Source of the DNA: Areca catechu
Taxonomy: Eukaryota; Streptophyta; Magnoliopsida; Arecales; Arecaceae
DNA length: 64,000 nt
Assembly (NCBI GenBank): GCA_021397845.1
Contig: CM038039.1
Location: forward strand, 183,680,526 to 183,744,525
Direction of reading: 5' to 3'
Positions 1 through 11,383 of the stretch are shown in pieces. Below the pieces are notes generated by a model that ran no database searches, was not told the DNA's origin, and saw only the letters and a list, made by a program, of their open reading frames with translations. Numbering within the stretch: position 1 is the stretch's first letter; the number at the start of each line of letters is the position of its first letter. The position numbers and the translations under genes are program-made.

Positions 1-1015
1 AAGGCAAGGTAGCCCTAGCCTTCACTCGAATAGTGATATGGAGTCTTCAAATGGCTTTGAGAGAATTATTTAGACTCTTAGAGGGCTTAAGACTTATAGA
101 GGAGCTTGCCTAGGGAAAGACTTGTGGAAAAGACTTTCTTATAGAGTCTGGAAAACAAATTTTATAAACGAGGTATATGGAAAACCAATGCCTAAGGGAT
201 GTTGTTTGCAGAGAGTAGTGGTCGGTATATCACTGCAAAGCGCATGCCCTAAAAAAGTGGCTGGAGATAGCATAGAGCTTATCTTCATGGCGAGCGTATT
301 TTCATAAGGCACCTACATTAATGAGTAGTGGCCGGCATCGAAGAATCATGGTGCATGGTTACCAACCCTCTTTAAGAGAAGGGCATGTTAGGTTTCCTTA
401 CATAATCTCTGGGACCACATATCTGAACTTGAGGAATCTTCTTTCAACACTAAGCTGGAGAGTCAGGTGGCCTTATGTTGAGCTGGTAGGTGAGATGGTG
501 AGCTATATGGGGTCCATATAGACTTAACCATTTCTAGATATATTAGTTGTCCTTTATTTCCTAGGGCAAGGCATCTCCTTTGCCTCAATCATAGGAAATA
601 GAGGTCGATGGTCATGGGGCTCAATACCAGATCTTCGCTTGTTGAAGTGGTTGCTCGGATGGTTCACCCTCGATCTTGGTGGATGAGGCATTTGGAGAAT
701 GCTTCACTCTGTACTGGTGAGGCGGTGGATGATGGTGGCGTAGGATTCACGTGACTCAAGATAAGATGTGATGCATTGTGTTCAACCAGATATTGCGCAT
801 CTATTGCATTTAATGAGACGTGCATGATGATTCAAGACAATAATGGTAGCTCGTGGCTCAAAATGGCTGTTGTTTGAGCGACACGACATGCCCACTAGGA
901 TGCAAGCACGTGTTTGCAATGAACCATCACCAATTGCTATGATGCTTGGGTTGTTGTTGCCGATTGGAAGCTTTAAATAGGAATGGAATGGGGATGCCAT
1001 CCATTCACATTTGCA
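1..1015. other. Unassigned left flank
   Basis: I recognise no gene or transposon domain here. The short open frames lack motifs and look like chance. The stretch is of ordinary base composition and shows no obvious tandem structure. It may belong to a decayed element that starts left of the window. Confidence 0.4.
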
Positions 1016-1248
1016 AGTAGGAGCTGATTTAATAGGATGTGAAAAATTTTAGAAAAATGATTTAAAAAATTTGTAAGTTGGATAAGATGTTCCTCGGTGT
1101 TGGGCTTCCAGGAAAAAAAGGAGAAGTGATTTGGACATGGGGTTAGGGATTTATGAAGGTTAGAAGTTTCTTGGCATACAAATCCAGAAATAGGATGTGA
1201 AGAAAAACAAAGAGCGAAGATGGGCCTTTTACCCTCCCTTGTGAGCAC
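1016..1248. repeat. Dispersed repeat, copy 1
   Basis: About 235 bp match 32540-32772 in the same orientation. Shared landmarks include TAGGATGTGAAG, GAGCGAAGATGGGCC and GACATGGGGTTAG-like blocks. Similarity fades on both sides, so this does not behave like a pair of LTRs of the intervening element. Family unknown. Confidence 0.65.
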
Positions 1249-1299
1249 TATGGATTTCTCGCCCCCTCCTGCTTGGAGTAATCACACCATACATGGTGA

Positions 1300-1840
1300 A
1301 AAAAATAGATCAGTAATTTTCTTAATGATTTAATAGCTTGAGTACATCTCTTTTTATAGACCCATGAAAGAGTCCTAGTGCAAGTAGGAATATAAGTTCC
1401 AAACCTAATACAAATATATAATGACTAAAGACTTGACTTATGAGGAGTCCTAAGTCTGGAAGGATACCTAGGGGGTGCCACATTATTTTCCATGCCATAA
1501 AAAAAGGAGGCAACATAAATAGAAGAGGCGCTAATCTAAGTTGTGTTCATACTAGTTTCTTCCATAAGTCATATTTATATTTTGGTTCTAGTACTTAATC
1601 AAAATAACTTAATAAAAATCAAGCCAATTAGGGGATTAGACTTAATTTAACTCAAAATATAGATTAAATTGACTTAATTGACTAAAATAAGATAAAATTG
1701 ACTTTGACTTGACTAGGCTAAATTGAAATTGAATTGAAGGACTTTAATTGGTTACTTATGGGCTTCAATAAACTACTTCCTCAAGCTAGATAGGTTGTAA
1801 GTTTGATGATTTCCTTCTAGTTGCTGTGGTGTCCGCACTA
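1300..1840 (-). repeat. 3' LTR of gypsy A (partial, inner end only)
   Basis: On the minus strand the LTR begins TAGTGCGGACACCA just after a purine tract. This is the terminal sequence of the B and D/H LTRs (TGGTGCGG-A/G-CACCA) with TG changed to TA. The sequence further left contains a GGGGTGCCACATTATTTTCC stretch reminiscent of the D LTR. I could not find the left end. Confidence 0.5.
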
Positions 1841-1858
1841 ATTCCCCTGCAACAGGGA
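1841..1858 (-). other. Polypurine tract of gypsy A
   Basis: On the minus strand GCAGGGGAAT directly precedes the LTR start. Element D has GGGAGAAT in the same place. This is the expected primer site for plus-strand DNA synthesis. Confidence 0.5.
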
Positions 1859-2179
1859 GAACTCGATCCCATTGAGTATGGATCGACATTGCTTTGGTAT
1901 CGCTCGATTAAATCTAGATAATGTGCCGCAACTCCTCTCGAGTAATCTAAGTATCTTCTAACTCTGGTCTTGCCACTGAATCAGGTACCATTAATAGCCT
2001 TGACTCTTAGTAGAAATGATTTACTCATCTAAGATTCTCTCAATTTGATCTTATTTTGTCAAGGTTTTTACTCATGGGCACTCAGCGATAGGCTTGCTCT
2101 CAAATAATGGATTAGGCCCAAATGGCTCACTAGGAATTGTTGCTAACTCTTTATAAGTAGTAAGATCATATATATTAAA

Positions 2180-3130
2180 AGTAGAGCCAATTCTTAATTA
2201 TGGGGGCAAGTCCAAAACATACACATTCAATCTAATTTTCTTTATAATTTTAAAAGGTCCTGCTCTTCAAGCATGCAATTTCTTTATGGTCCTTGGTAAA
2301 AACTACTAAGGTCTAATCCTAATCATAACCTTGTCTCCTTCCATAAATTTTTAACTTGCTTATGCATATTTACCATTTACTTATATGTTGCATTACTTGT
2401 ATTAATTCTTTTACTAATCTCATTATGCAAACTCTTAACATACTAGATAAATGACTTAGCGGATCGAGTCACTCTAGCATGCATGGGCAAAGGAATGAGA
2501 TCAACTAATTTTCTAGGTTGATAACTATGAACTATCTCAAATGGACTCATACCTATAGACCTATTTATAAATTATTGTATGCAAATTTAGCTTGTGATAT
2601 AAAAGATCCCAATTTCTAGCATGCTCTCCAATTAGATAGCGTAATAGGTTTCCAAGGCTTCTATTTACTACTTCAGTTTGGCCATCTGTTTATGAATAGT
2701 AAATGAAGGAGAACTTAAGTTTTATGCTTAACATATGCCAAAGGATTTTTCAAAAATAGCTCATAAATCTAACATCCCTATTTGACACTATAGTTTTGGA
2801 AAGTATGTGCAGCATGATAACTTTATCAAGGAATATCCTAGCAACTCTAGATGCATGGGATGTTTAGGAACAAGGGATAAAATGGGCCATTTTAGAGAAT
2901 CGGTCTACTACTAAAACTGAATTGTGTCTATGGGTTGTCTTGGATAAACCTAAGACAGTCCATGCTAACATTCTGCCAAGGACAATCAGGTATGGGAAGT
3001 AATGTGTATAGGCCAGTATTTTGTTTCGAAAGCTTGGCCATGGCATAAGTTCAACATTGAGCAACTATCCTAGCTACATCTTATTTTAAGCTAGGCCAGA
3101 AGAATTGGTATTTTATAAATTCAATGGTTT
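2180..3130 (-). pseudogene. Integrase remnant, gypsy A
   Basis: Minus-strand fragments read VVDRFSKMAHFIP near 2864-2910, the segment after the first catalytic Asp of gypsy integrases. Broken frames between 2480 and 2860 read NRSLGNLLRYLIGEH-like and NWDLL-like, from after the catalytic Glu. A trace of the C-terminal beta-barrel (LKK-HAR-GPF type) lies near 2230-2290. Integrase would insert the cDNA. Numerous stops and frameshifts make this copy non-functional. Confidence 0.65.
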
Positions 3131-3515
3131 TATTCTTGTCAAAGGGTCTAGCTAACCCTCCAGTATGTGTTTCCCAAACAAAGAAATCTCTAATAGAAGT
3201 ACAAGGGACACAGCTTGGTTCCTTTGAATAAGTAACCATCTTGAAGGGCAAATTCACTATACTCTCTAAATGATCCTTGAAACAAACTGGAATAAATTTT
3301 CTTGAAGTCTAGACATCATCCTTCATAGTTCTCTTTCAACTTATCAAATCTAGTCACTTCTACACTAATAGTAGATAACATGGTATATTTATGGTTAAGA
3401 GTATCAACAGCTCGATTTTTGATATATGCATGATGTTTAAGGATAAAAGTATATGCTCGCAAAAACTTAACCCACTTTCTATGCCTATGGTTTAGTTCTT
3501 TAAGAGATTCAAGAA

Positions 3516-4772
3516 TCAGAGAGCCTCGTGATCATAAAATAAGATAAATTCTTGAGGTAATAAGTAATGTCTCCAATATCTTAGAATTTGCACCACCATA
3601 TAGAATTCTTTATCATAAGTAGAGTACCTTAATTTGGCATCATTTAGTTTCTTGTTAAAATATGCTACCAAATGACCTTCTTGACTAAGGACACCACCTA
3701 TTTCTATACCCAAGGCATCACATGTGACTTTAAATACTTTTAAGAAATATGGTAGTTGCAGGATAGGGGCATGGATCATTATGTCCTTAAGTCTTAGAAA
3801 GCTTTATCGACGGCTTTGGTCCATTTGAAGGTTCCCTTGTGGATACTAGTGATTGGAGCTATGATAGTACTGAATCCCTTAATGAATCTATCGTAAAAGG
3901 TCGCTAGTTCCATGGAAGCTATGTACATCATATATTCTTTAGGGTATAGGCCACTCGACTATTGCTCTTACCTTTTCGGGATCTATGGACATGCCATTAG
4001 GGGTGACAACAAAACCTAAGAAAGTAATTCATTGGTCATGAAGTCACATTTCTTAAGATTTATGTATAGGCTTTCTATCCTCAAGATTTGGCAAACTTAT
4101 CAGAGATGATCCAAATATTTTTTTTCTAGATTTACTATAGATTATAATGTCATCAAAGTATACGACTACAAATAATCCAATAAAGGGTCGTAACACTTGA
4201 TTCATCAGTCTTATAAAGGTACTAGGGGCATTTGATAGTCCAAAAGGCAACCATCCACTCATACAAACCATCCTTCGTCTTGAAGGTGGTTTGCCATTCA
4301 TCTCCTAGCCTGTTTCTAACCTGATGGTAACCATTTTTAAGATCTACCTTAGAAAAGATCATGGCCCAACCATTTCAAGCATGCCATCTAGTCTAGGGAT
4401 GGGGAATCAATATTTGATAGTAATTTTATTTGTTGCACAGCTGTCCATGCACATCCTCTAAGTTCCATCTTTCATTGAAGTTAATGGTGCAAGGATTGTG
4501 CAAAGGCTAAATATCCCTAGAAACCCTTTCCTTAAAAGTTCTTCAACTAGCCTCTCTAACTCAGCATGCTTAGTAGGATTTAACCTATAGTAGGGTAAGT
4601 TGGGTAGGGTTGATATGGGAACTAGATCTATCACTTGCTGAATATCCCTCATGAGTGGTAGGTAGTCAGGGAGATCCTCACGAAAAATATCCTTAAAATT
4701 GCTAAGAAGGCCTACTACTTCAGAGGGATACTCGATTGAGGATTCCTTATTGGCTTCTACAATAAACAACAT
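3516..4772 (-). pseudogene. Reverse transcriptase and RNase H remnant, gypsy A
   Basis: The RT N-terminus lies at 4772-4458 (FKDIFREDLPDYLP, then the PYYRLNP and VEELLRKGF blocks). The RT palm follows at 4301-4053 with GLSNAPSTFIRLMNQVL and the catalytic YFDD at 4161-4150. RNase H is at 3779-3516 (VTCDALGIEIGGVL, RYSTYDKEFY, RYWRHYLL). The order and motifs are those of Ty3/gypsy pol. The frames are broken between blocks, so no active enzyme is encoded. Confidence 0.8.
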
Positions 4773-4869
4773 CCAGAAAGAAGATCCCTCAACTAACTCT
4801 TTCTCTAACTCCTTATCACAAATCAGATGAAGATTTTTCTTCTTATCCTTTGGTCTAGTAGGTTTCTTA

Positions 4870-5450
4870 TCTCTTATTTCTTAGGTGATGTAGGATTTAT
4901 GATAATCTTCTTGCCTTCATGGATAAACGAGAAGGAATTCGAGCGACCATACAAGGTGACATTGTTGTCGAATATCCATGGTCTACCTAGGATGATGCTA
5001 CTAACCTCCATGGGTAGGACATCATACCAGACTCGATCTTGATACAAGTTAAATCGAATAGGTACGATGCATCTATATTTTATGGGATCGAAGTGATATT
5101 TATCCAAGATACTTTATAGGGTTTTGGGTGGTGGGCTGAGGTTAACCCTAAGTGTTTCATAGCATTAGTGGAAATAGCATGGATGCAACTTCTACTATCT
5201 GCAATCAATCTACATACCTTTTTACCAATCTTGATAAAGGTATAAAAGATGGTAATCCATCGCCAGTCCTCTCACTCTTGGGCCTGGATAAGGATGCATT
5301 TGGCAACTCCGATCCTAAAATTCTCATCAGGTTCTATGGACTGATCTACAATATCAAGGTCAGCTTCATAGACTTTTTCTTCTATATTTTCCATGAGATT
5401 CTTAGGGGTGTCTTCTAATGGTTCATCTATGTGCAAAGTAAGGGAAAGGC
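4870..5450 (-). pseudogene. Retropepsin-like protease remnant, gypsy A
   Basis: The frame at 5107-4874 reads WYDVLPMEVSSIILGRPW, the conserved C-terminal protease block ending in ILGRPW. It is close to the equivalent block of gypsy C at 54035-53817 (WCDVLPMGINSIILGRPW). The upstream active-site region (about 5150-5420) is decayed. Confidence 0.65.
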
Positions 5451-5619
5451 AATATCTAGCAAAGTATCTAATACCATGACATCTAAAGCACCTATCATTT
5501 GAGCTATATCCTTTCTCGGATTAAGTTGCAATTCCTTTTCATTTATCTTCTCTACAAACTAGTGGATTCGCAGGTGCAGATTAGCTAATAGGTTTTTGAC
5601 TCATTCTTAGTCTAGGACC

Positions 5620-6066
5620 TAAAGACACAGGCTTGCTATGATCTAGGTGGTAGGTATAGGTTGGTATATTAAATCACTTGCAATCTTGCATGACTTGGTA
5701 GGCTTGTTCAAGGGAGATAACTTCATGCAGGTATAGTTTGTGTTGAAGATCTTCCCTAAGGCCAATCCTAAATCTAGATAATGTCATAGCATGGTCTTTA
5801 CTGACACCGCACCTCATGATAAATTTATCAAATTTGGTAATGTACTCGATCACAAGCCTATTTCCTTCTGCCATTCAACTAGAAGTCTATAGTGATAGGA
5901 TATGGGAATATACTTCTCCCTAAGGATTAATTTCATTTCCTCCTAGGTCTCTATGGGTCGTTGGCCTCTTTGTCGATGAAGGCAATGTTGCCCTAGTATA
6001 ACCTGGCTTGTATCACTAACTTATGCTTAGCAAACTTAAATCATCGATCCTCGGACATGTCATACC
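5620..6066 (-). pseudogene. Gag remnant of gypsy A, C-terminal part
   Basis: The frame at 5874-5674 (YITKFDKFIMRC, then LSRFRIGLREDLQ) is a retrotransposon gag capsid segment with a counterpart in gypsy C (55151-54669). Capsid sequence continues to 6066, where B interrupts it, and resumes at 10504. Gag would form the virus-like particle. In-frame stops are present. Confidence 0.7.
6062..6066. repeat. Target-site duplication of element B, left copy
   Basis: ATACC here is repeated at 10499-10503 exactly at the other end of B. The two copies flank TG...CA element ends and split the gag frame of A. Confidence 0.85.
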
Positions 6067-7427
6067 TGATGAGGAACTAATTTGCATGCAATTTTTTTTA
6101 GATGTTTTATATGTGGGGTTGAGTGATTAATTCCCAAATTTTAGATTAAAATAAGTTATAGGGAATTTTATATGAATTTTAGAAGATCAGCATGCAGATT
6201 AGGACCTAGAAAAGTAGAAAAGAAGGATCGCCAGGGCTGAGAAGCCTCGGTTAGGGCAAGTTCTCCTACAATAAAACTACTGGAGGTAGAGGGGTGTACC
6301 TGACAATGTCTGTGAAGATCGCAGCAAAAGGGTCTCTCGTTCCTCGACGGATGCGGCCTGGAAAATCGAGCCAAAGACCCGCGGATACCCGGCTTTCTGC
6401 TCGGTGATCCGATTGAGGCTTGGCTGGAGTCGTTGGATTCGTAGGAACTCGGGGACCTGCAAACGACCTGTCAGGGGTTAGAAAACTCACAAAGGAACAA
6501 GAAAACAAAAGAAAAATAGCAAGGGAAGGCTTCTTTTGGAGTGGGCATCCAGGGATCTGAGATGCTTGTTGGTAGTAGGAAGATGATTGCAGCACTGGGA
6601 AGAAGAACTCTCGCAAACCCCTTAATGCACACAGCAGGGTATCACACAACTCAATAGAAGAACTCAAGGTTTTCATTCATCAAAATTAGGGTTTCATACA
6701 AGAGGCTAGGGTCCCTTAAATAGACCCTTAACCTTGAGCTCCAAGTAAGGGCACATTAGTCTTTACATGAGAATCCTTTTCCCTCTCAAACCCTAGCTAG
6801 AAAATAAGGAAACATTAGGTAGAAAAAATCCCTAAAATTTCTCTTGACTTGGACAACACTCCAAGGACACCTAGGAGGACGTGTTGGGCTTCTAAGAGCA
6901 GCAAGGGGCCGGCCCAAGGGGCCCGGGTGCATGGGTTTGGGCCTCTGGAAGCTGGGGTGGCCTGGTAGCCAGGTAGTAGGAATATTCCCTGGTATCTTGC
7001 TTCTTAGGGGCTTGAGCTTGGTGCCTGGGCTTGATTTCTTTGGGCTAGGATGCAGATGGACCTCTAAAATCATGGATGCCTTGGTCTATGAATATATTTT
7101 GCCATCTGGAAGGAAATCTGGGTATCTGGAGGGCATCTGCAAGGAATCAGGGTTTCTGATTTTCCTCTTGGGGTCTTCAAATCTTCAAGCTGGGTTGGAC
7201 TTGGGCTAAACTTCCATGTCTTCAATCTGATTGGACTTGGTCTTTACTTGTATGATGTGGTCTTGAGTCTTCAATATGGTTGAATAGGACTCAAAAAAAA
7301 TAAAATTAGCTCGATATGAGCTGACTAACACTGGACTGAACTAGCTCAACATGAGCTAAATAATTACAAGACTTAAATGAAACAACTCAGCTGGACTAAG
7401 CTTTATTACAGTGGACTCGAATGTTAT
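6067..7427 (-). repeat. 3' LTR of element B (5' end deleted)
   Basis: A direct repeat of 9083-10434 with scattered substitutions and a small indel near 7120-7135. It starts TGATGAGG on the plus strand. The match ends at GAATGTTAT (7427), whereas the 5' LTR continues another 64 bases to its proper CA end. The missing part is the start of U3. Confidence 0.85.
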
Positions 7428-8192
7428 AGGATCACGCCCTCCTAGATTAAGGGTTCTCTCAACACTAGCCCAATGTAACCTGGCTTCCCGAATCAACTTA
7501 AGCTTAGCAAACCTAAATTTACGCTCCTCTGTCATATCATACCATTCAAAATATTGATCCATCTCTCCCTCCCAATCTACATAGACCTTAGGATCTAGAC
7601 AACCATCAAAAGTTGGAGCATCAAGCTTGACATGTCTATAGGATCGGTCCTCCTGCTCTACAAAATCCTGATTAGGCCTTCTATGACAAACTTCAGGGAT
7701 TGGGTCAGGACGATAGCCTCTTCTAGTTTCAACCTCAAGATATGGATTAGGGTTCGAGGTCCTCCTGGGCTCAGGATTGTAGTATGGGTCAGGTTGAGGG
7801 GCTCTCCTAGGTTCGACCTCTTGGTATGGGTCAGGGTCTGGGGTCCTCCTAGGCTGAGGGTTATAGTATGGGTCAGGATGAGGGGCTCTCCTAGGTTCGA
7901 CCTCAGGGTATGGATTAGGGTTTGGGGTTCTCCTAGGTTGAGGGAAATTAGGATCTGGCTCAGACTGTGAACCATGGGTTTTTCCTGGGGTCCCTACCCG
8001 GACTTCTAACTGATCAAACCTACTGGCAAGATGGTCAATTATATCATTGGTTTGAATACCAGACTGAGTTAACTGGGTAGCCATCTGGGCCATTTGATCA
8101 GCTAGGGCTTTTATTTGGGCTTGTAAATTTTCCATGGGTTCAGATATTTGTGAAGGAGGTGGGTGATATGAAACTCCTGATCTAGTGCTCAT
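7356..8192 (-). pseudogene. Truncated gag of element B
   Basis: The frame of 278 codons starts MSTRSGVSYHPPPSQ, the N-terminus also seen in gypsy C (MSTRSGAPYHP) and D (MSTRNGIPYQP). Residues about 20-60 are coil-like and Gln-rich. Residues about 80-170 hold some six copies of a Pro-rich motif of 12-13 residues (PRRTPDPDPY type). The capsid block begins near residue 190 (APTFDGCLDPKVYVDW, then YFEWYDM). The frame then runs over the deletion joint near 7428 into 3' LTR sequence, so the last 20 or so residues are not gag. The rest of capsid, the zinc knuckle and pol are absent. Confidence 0.8.
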
Positions 8193-9068
8193 GCAAGACT
8201 CGATCAGACCGACTATAGCTGACTAGACCTAGAGTCCAAACTAGATGCTCAATCAAGGTGGCAAACTAGCCTATAGTAACCCTGTACTCAGCCAGGCAGG
8301 TGTAAGGGGAGTGTTAGGTCCCTGATTGCCAATCCTAGACACCAATCAGAGATTGGCCAGGTAGGTGGACCAGCACACAAGCCCTTCGGGATTGAATCCC
8401 TAAACCACCATTCTAGATACTGAGCACAAGGCACACACAGGTTAACTTAACACAGTGATCTAACACTAGTCCGGACCGGACCAGTTGGTGTCCCTAGCCC
8501 ACTAGGGCAAATTAAGTCTAATTAATTTTAGGTTAAGGCTTGGGACCGAATGCAAGGGATGTGGTTTTGGGCTAAGGAGAGGTTATCAACTCCTCCCCTT
8601 ATCTGATATAGCAAGAGTGCCCTTAAAAGTAAATTATGCAATGATGGCAGGCAGATGAGGATGCAAATTAGGGTTTAGATGTTTTTGGTATTTTTGGAGA
8701 ATATGTAATTTTTTTTTTGGTATTTTATTAAATAGAAGAAAACTTACAAATTATGGCCTAATATGCATGAAATATACTAAAATTAAAAGATATGCAAAAA
8801 TTGCTAAACAAAAACCTAAAACTTCCAAACTTGTCTTGCTGAAAAAAAAAAAAAAAAAAACAGAGTCAAAAATTTGCAGGATGTATTTCGGCTTGAAGAA
8901 AATTTAAAGTCCGAAATAAAATCTGTAAAAATTCTGAAAATTACTTTTAATTATGATAAATCCATAAAAATAAATTTTAAAATTTTTGGAGTTTTTAACA
9001 TAGAGAAATAATTAAAATAACAGAGTATATATGGACTGAAAAATTGTAGAGAACAAGCCCTAATCTAA
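8193..9068 (-). other. Leader of element B
   Basis: Untranslated region between primer site and gag. It includes a block (about 8285-8480) closely matched, in the other orientation, by the leader of D (about 26680-26870), for example the stretch around AATCCCTAAACCACCATTCT. B and D are therefore related. Part of the remainder is A/T-rich with an A-run at 8842-8861. Confidence 0.65.
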
Positions 9069-9080
9069 GCTCTGATACCA
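9069..9080 (-). other. Primer binding site of element B
   Basis: The minus strand reads TGGTATCAGAGC, complementary to the 3' end of plant initiator-Met tRNA. It lies two bases from the end of the 5' LTR at 9083. Confidence 0.9.
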
Positions 9081-9082
9081 AA

Positions 9083-10498
9083 TGATGAGGAACTAATTTG
9101 CATGCAATTTTTTTTATATGTTTTATATGTGGGGTTGAGTGATTAATTCCCAAATTTCAGATTAAAATAAGTTGTAGGGAATTTTATATGAATTTTAGAA
9201 GATCAGCATGCAGATTAGGACCTAGAAAAGTAGAAAAGAAGGATCGCCGGGGCTGAGAAGCCTCGGTTAGGGCAAGTTCTCCTACAATAAAACTACTGGA
9301 GGTAGAGGGGTGTACCTGACAATGTCTGTGAAGATCGCAGCAAAAGGGTCTCTCGTTCCTCGACGGATGCGGCCTGGAAAATCGAGCCAAAGACCCGTGG
9401 ATACCCGACTTTCTGCTCGGTGATCCGATTGAGGCTTGGCTGGAGTCGTTGGATTCGTAGGAACTTGGGGACCTGCAAACGACCTGTCAGGGGTTAGAAA
9501 ACTCACAAAGGAACAGGAAAACAAAAGAAAAATAGCAAGGGAAGGCTTCTTTTGGAGTGGGCATCCAGGGATCTGAGATGCTTGTTGGTAGCAGGAAGAT
9601 GATTGCAGCACTGGAAAGAAGAACTCTCGCAAACCCCTTTATGCACACAGCAGGGTATCACACAACTTAATAGAAGAACTCAAGGTTTTCATTCATCAAA
9701 AATTAAGGTTTCATACAAGAGGCTAGGGTCCCTTAAATAGACCCTTAACCTTGGGCTCCAAGTAAGGGCACATTAGTCTTTACATGAGAATCCTTTTCCC
9801 TCTCAAACCCTAGCTAGAAAATAAGGAAACATTAGGTAGAAAAAATCCCTAAAATTTCTCTTGACTTGGACAACACTCCAAGGACACCTAGGGGGACATG
9901 TTGGGCTTCTAAGAGCAGCAAGGGGCCGGCCCAAAGGGGCCCGGGTGCATGGGTTTGGGTCTCTGGAAGCTGGGGTGGCCTGGTAGCCAGGTAACAGGAA
10001 TATTCCCTGGTATCTTGCTTCTTAGGGGCTTGGGCTTGGCGCCTGGGCTTGATTTCTTTGGGTTAGGATGCAGATGGACCTCTAAAATCATGGATGCCTT
10101 GGTCTATGAATATATTTTGCCATCTGGAAGGAAATCTGGGTATCTGCAAGGAATCAGGGTTTCTGATTTTCCTCTTGGGGTCTTCAAATCTTCAAGCTGG
10201 GTTGGACTTGGGCTAAACTTCCATGTCTTCAATCTGATTGGACTTGGTCTTTACTTGTATGATGTGGTCTTGAGTCTTCAATATGGTTGAATAGGACTCA
10301 AAAAAAATAAAATTAGCTCGACATGAGCTGACTAACACTGGACTGAACTAGCTCAACATGAGCTAAATAATTACAAGACTTAAATGAAACAACTCAGCTG
10401 GACTAAGCTTTATTACAGTGGACTCGAATGTTATTTAAGTGATCCACAGAGGGTTGAGAAGCCTCTGCCTTATTCTGGTGCCTTTGGTGTCCGCACCA
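9083..10498 (-). repeat. 5' LTR of element B (complete, 1416 bp)
   Basis: On the minus strand it runs from TGGTGCGGACACC at 10498 to CTCATCA at 9083. The first 14 bases form a near-palindrome. It is followed by the ATACC duplication at 10499-10503. Confidence 0.85.
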
Positions 10499-10503
10499 AT
10501 ACC

Positions 10504-10895
10504 ACTCAAAGAAGTGGTCCACGTCACTCTCCCAAACTAGATAAACCTTTAGGTCAAGACATCTATCAAAGCTAGGGGCTTTGATTTGGGTTTTCATAAG
10601 GATTCGATCATCTTGATCATTTAGGTTAAGACGGGGATATTTATCCAAAGGGGGTTCTATATCAAGTTCATGATGTCGAGCTCTAGGTCTCATAGGAGAT
10701 CAAGGTGAATCTAGGTTACCTGGCTATGTTGGGATTCTTTAATGGCAGTGACTCTACCAGCCAGAGTTTTATGGTTAGTATCATGTTTAAAGGCTTAGCT
10801 TTTAATTTTGTCATGATATAATTCAAGGTGAGTTCTTGATTAGGTTCCATGGAATCACTAGGTTGAGCTCGGGAATAGTTGATTTCTAGCTAGTG
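10504..10895 (-). pseudogene. Gag N-terminal part of gypsy A
   Basis: The minus-strand frame from 10693 includes KAPSFDRCLDLKVYLVWE and FFEWY, matching the capsid start of B and C. The frame breaks at B's insertion and continues at 6061. A decayed N-terminus can be followed to about 10895. Confidence 0.65.
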
Positions 10896-11369
10896 GGTAT
10901 GCAAACAAGTTGACCAAGCAATTAAACCCTAGACGTTTAAGGATAACTTTGACCTAGTAGTTCAAGCACTACGAATTAATCCAAGTACAAAATAAATTTA
11001 GACCAACTCTTTCAACTAGCCAGGAAGTGGTGGGAACATGGAAGGCTCCCCTTGCTTTCATAAGATTCTAATTAAGTAACCACGTGCCCACTTAAGGCAT
11101 TTATCATTTAACCACTAGCCTTAGGCACCAATCTATAAGGATGATGTAGATCTAGTTCAATGTACCACTTGAACTTTGTCTTCATTGATTCTAGTTGGTG
11201 GCTACTTGATTTTAAGTTAATAATAGGTTAATACAAGATATTGGTGGTTGATTTTGGGCAAAGGGTGATGAAATCCCTCTTTTATCTGGTTAAAGGGGAT
11301 TGCCCTTAAGTATCTTATGTAATAAATACAATCAAGTTAAATAATGCAAGCCTATCTTAACCTAACTTT
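10896..11369 (-). other. Leader of gypsy A
   Basis: Between gag and the degenerate primer site. Blocks resembling the gypsy C leader occur (CCACTTGGTTT and AAGGGGATTGCCCTTAAG-type sequence). I saw no coding signal. Confidence 0.45.
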
Positions 11370-11381
11370 GCTTTGATTCCA
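11370..11381 (-). other. Degenerate primer binding site of gypsy A
   Basis: The minus strand reads TGGAATCAAAGC, two changes from the tRNA-iMet complement TGGTATCAGAGC seen in B, C and D. It is at the right place relative to gag. Confidence 0.5.
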
Positions 11382-11383
11382 AA

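Larger units (their letters stand above)
6067..10498 (-). mobile_element. Nested Ty3/gypsy deletion derivative B
   Basis: A 4.4-kb insertion in the gag of A, bounded by ATACC duplications. On the minus strand it runs 5' LTR (10498-9083), primer site for tRNA-iMet (9080-9069), leader, truncated gag (8192 to about 7428) and 3' LTR (7427-6067). All of pol is missing, and so are the first 64 or so bases of the 3' LTR: gag reads straight into LTR sequence. The LTRs are very similar, so B is much younger than A. With no pol it could move only if helped by another element. Confidence 0.85.

Noticed and set aside
122..521. Two small plus-strand ORFs at the left edge
   Set aside because: No motif, no conserved relative in the window; consistent with chance.
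6266..6676. 136-codon ORF and its 116-codon copy at 9282-9632
   Set aside because: LTR sequence of B in both places; the duplication comes from the LTR pair.
6844..7209. 121-codon plus-strand ORF, with a near copy at 9949-10290
   Set aside because: It lies inside the LTRs of B, differs in length between the two copies because of an indel, and has no motif.
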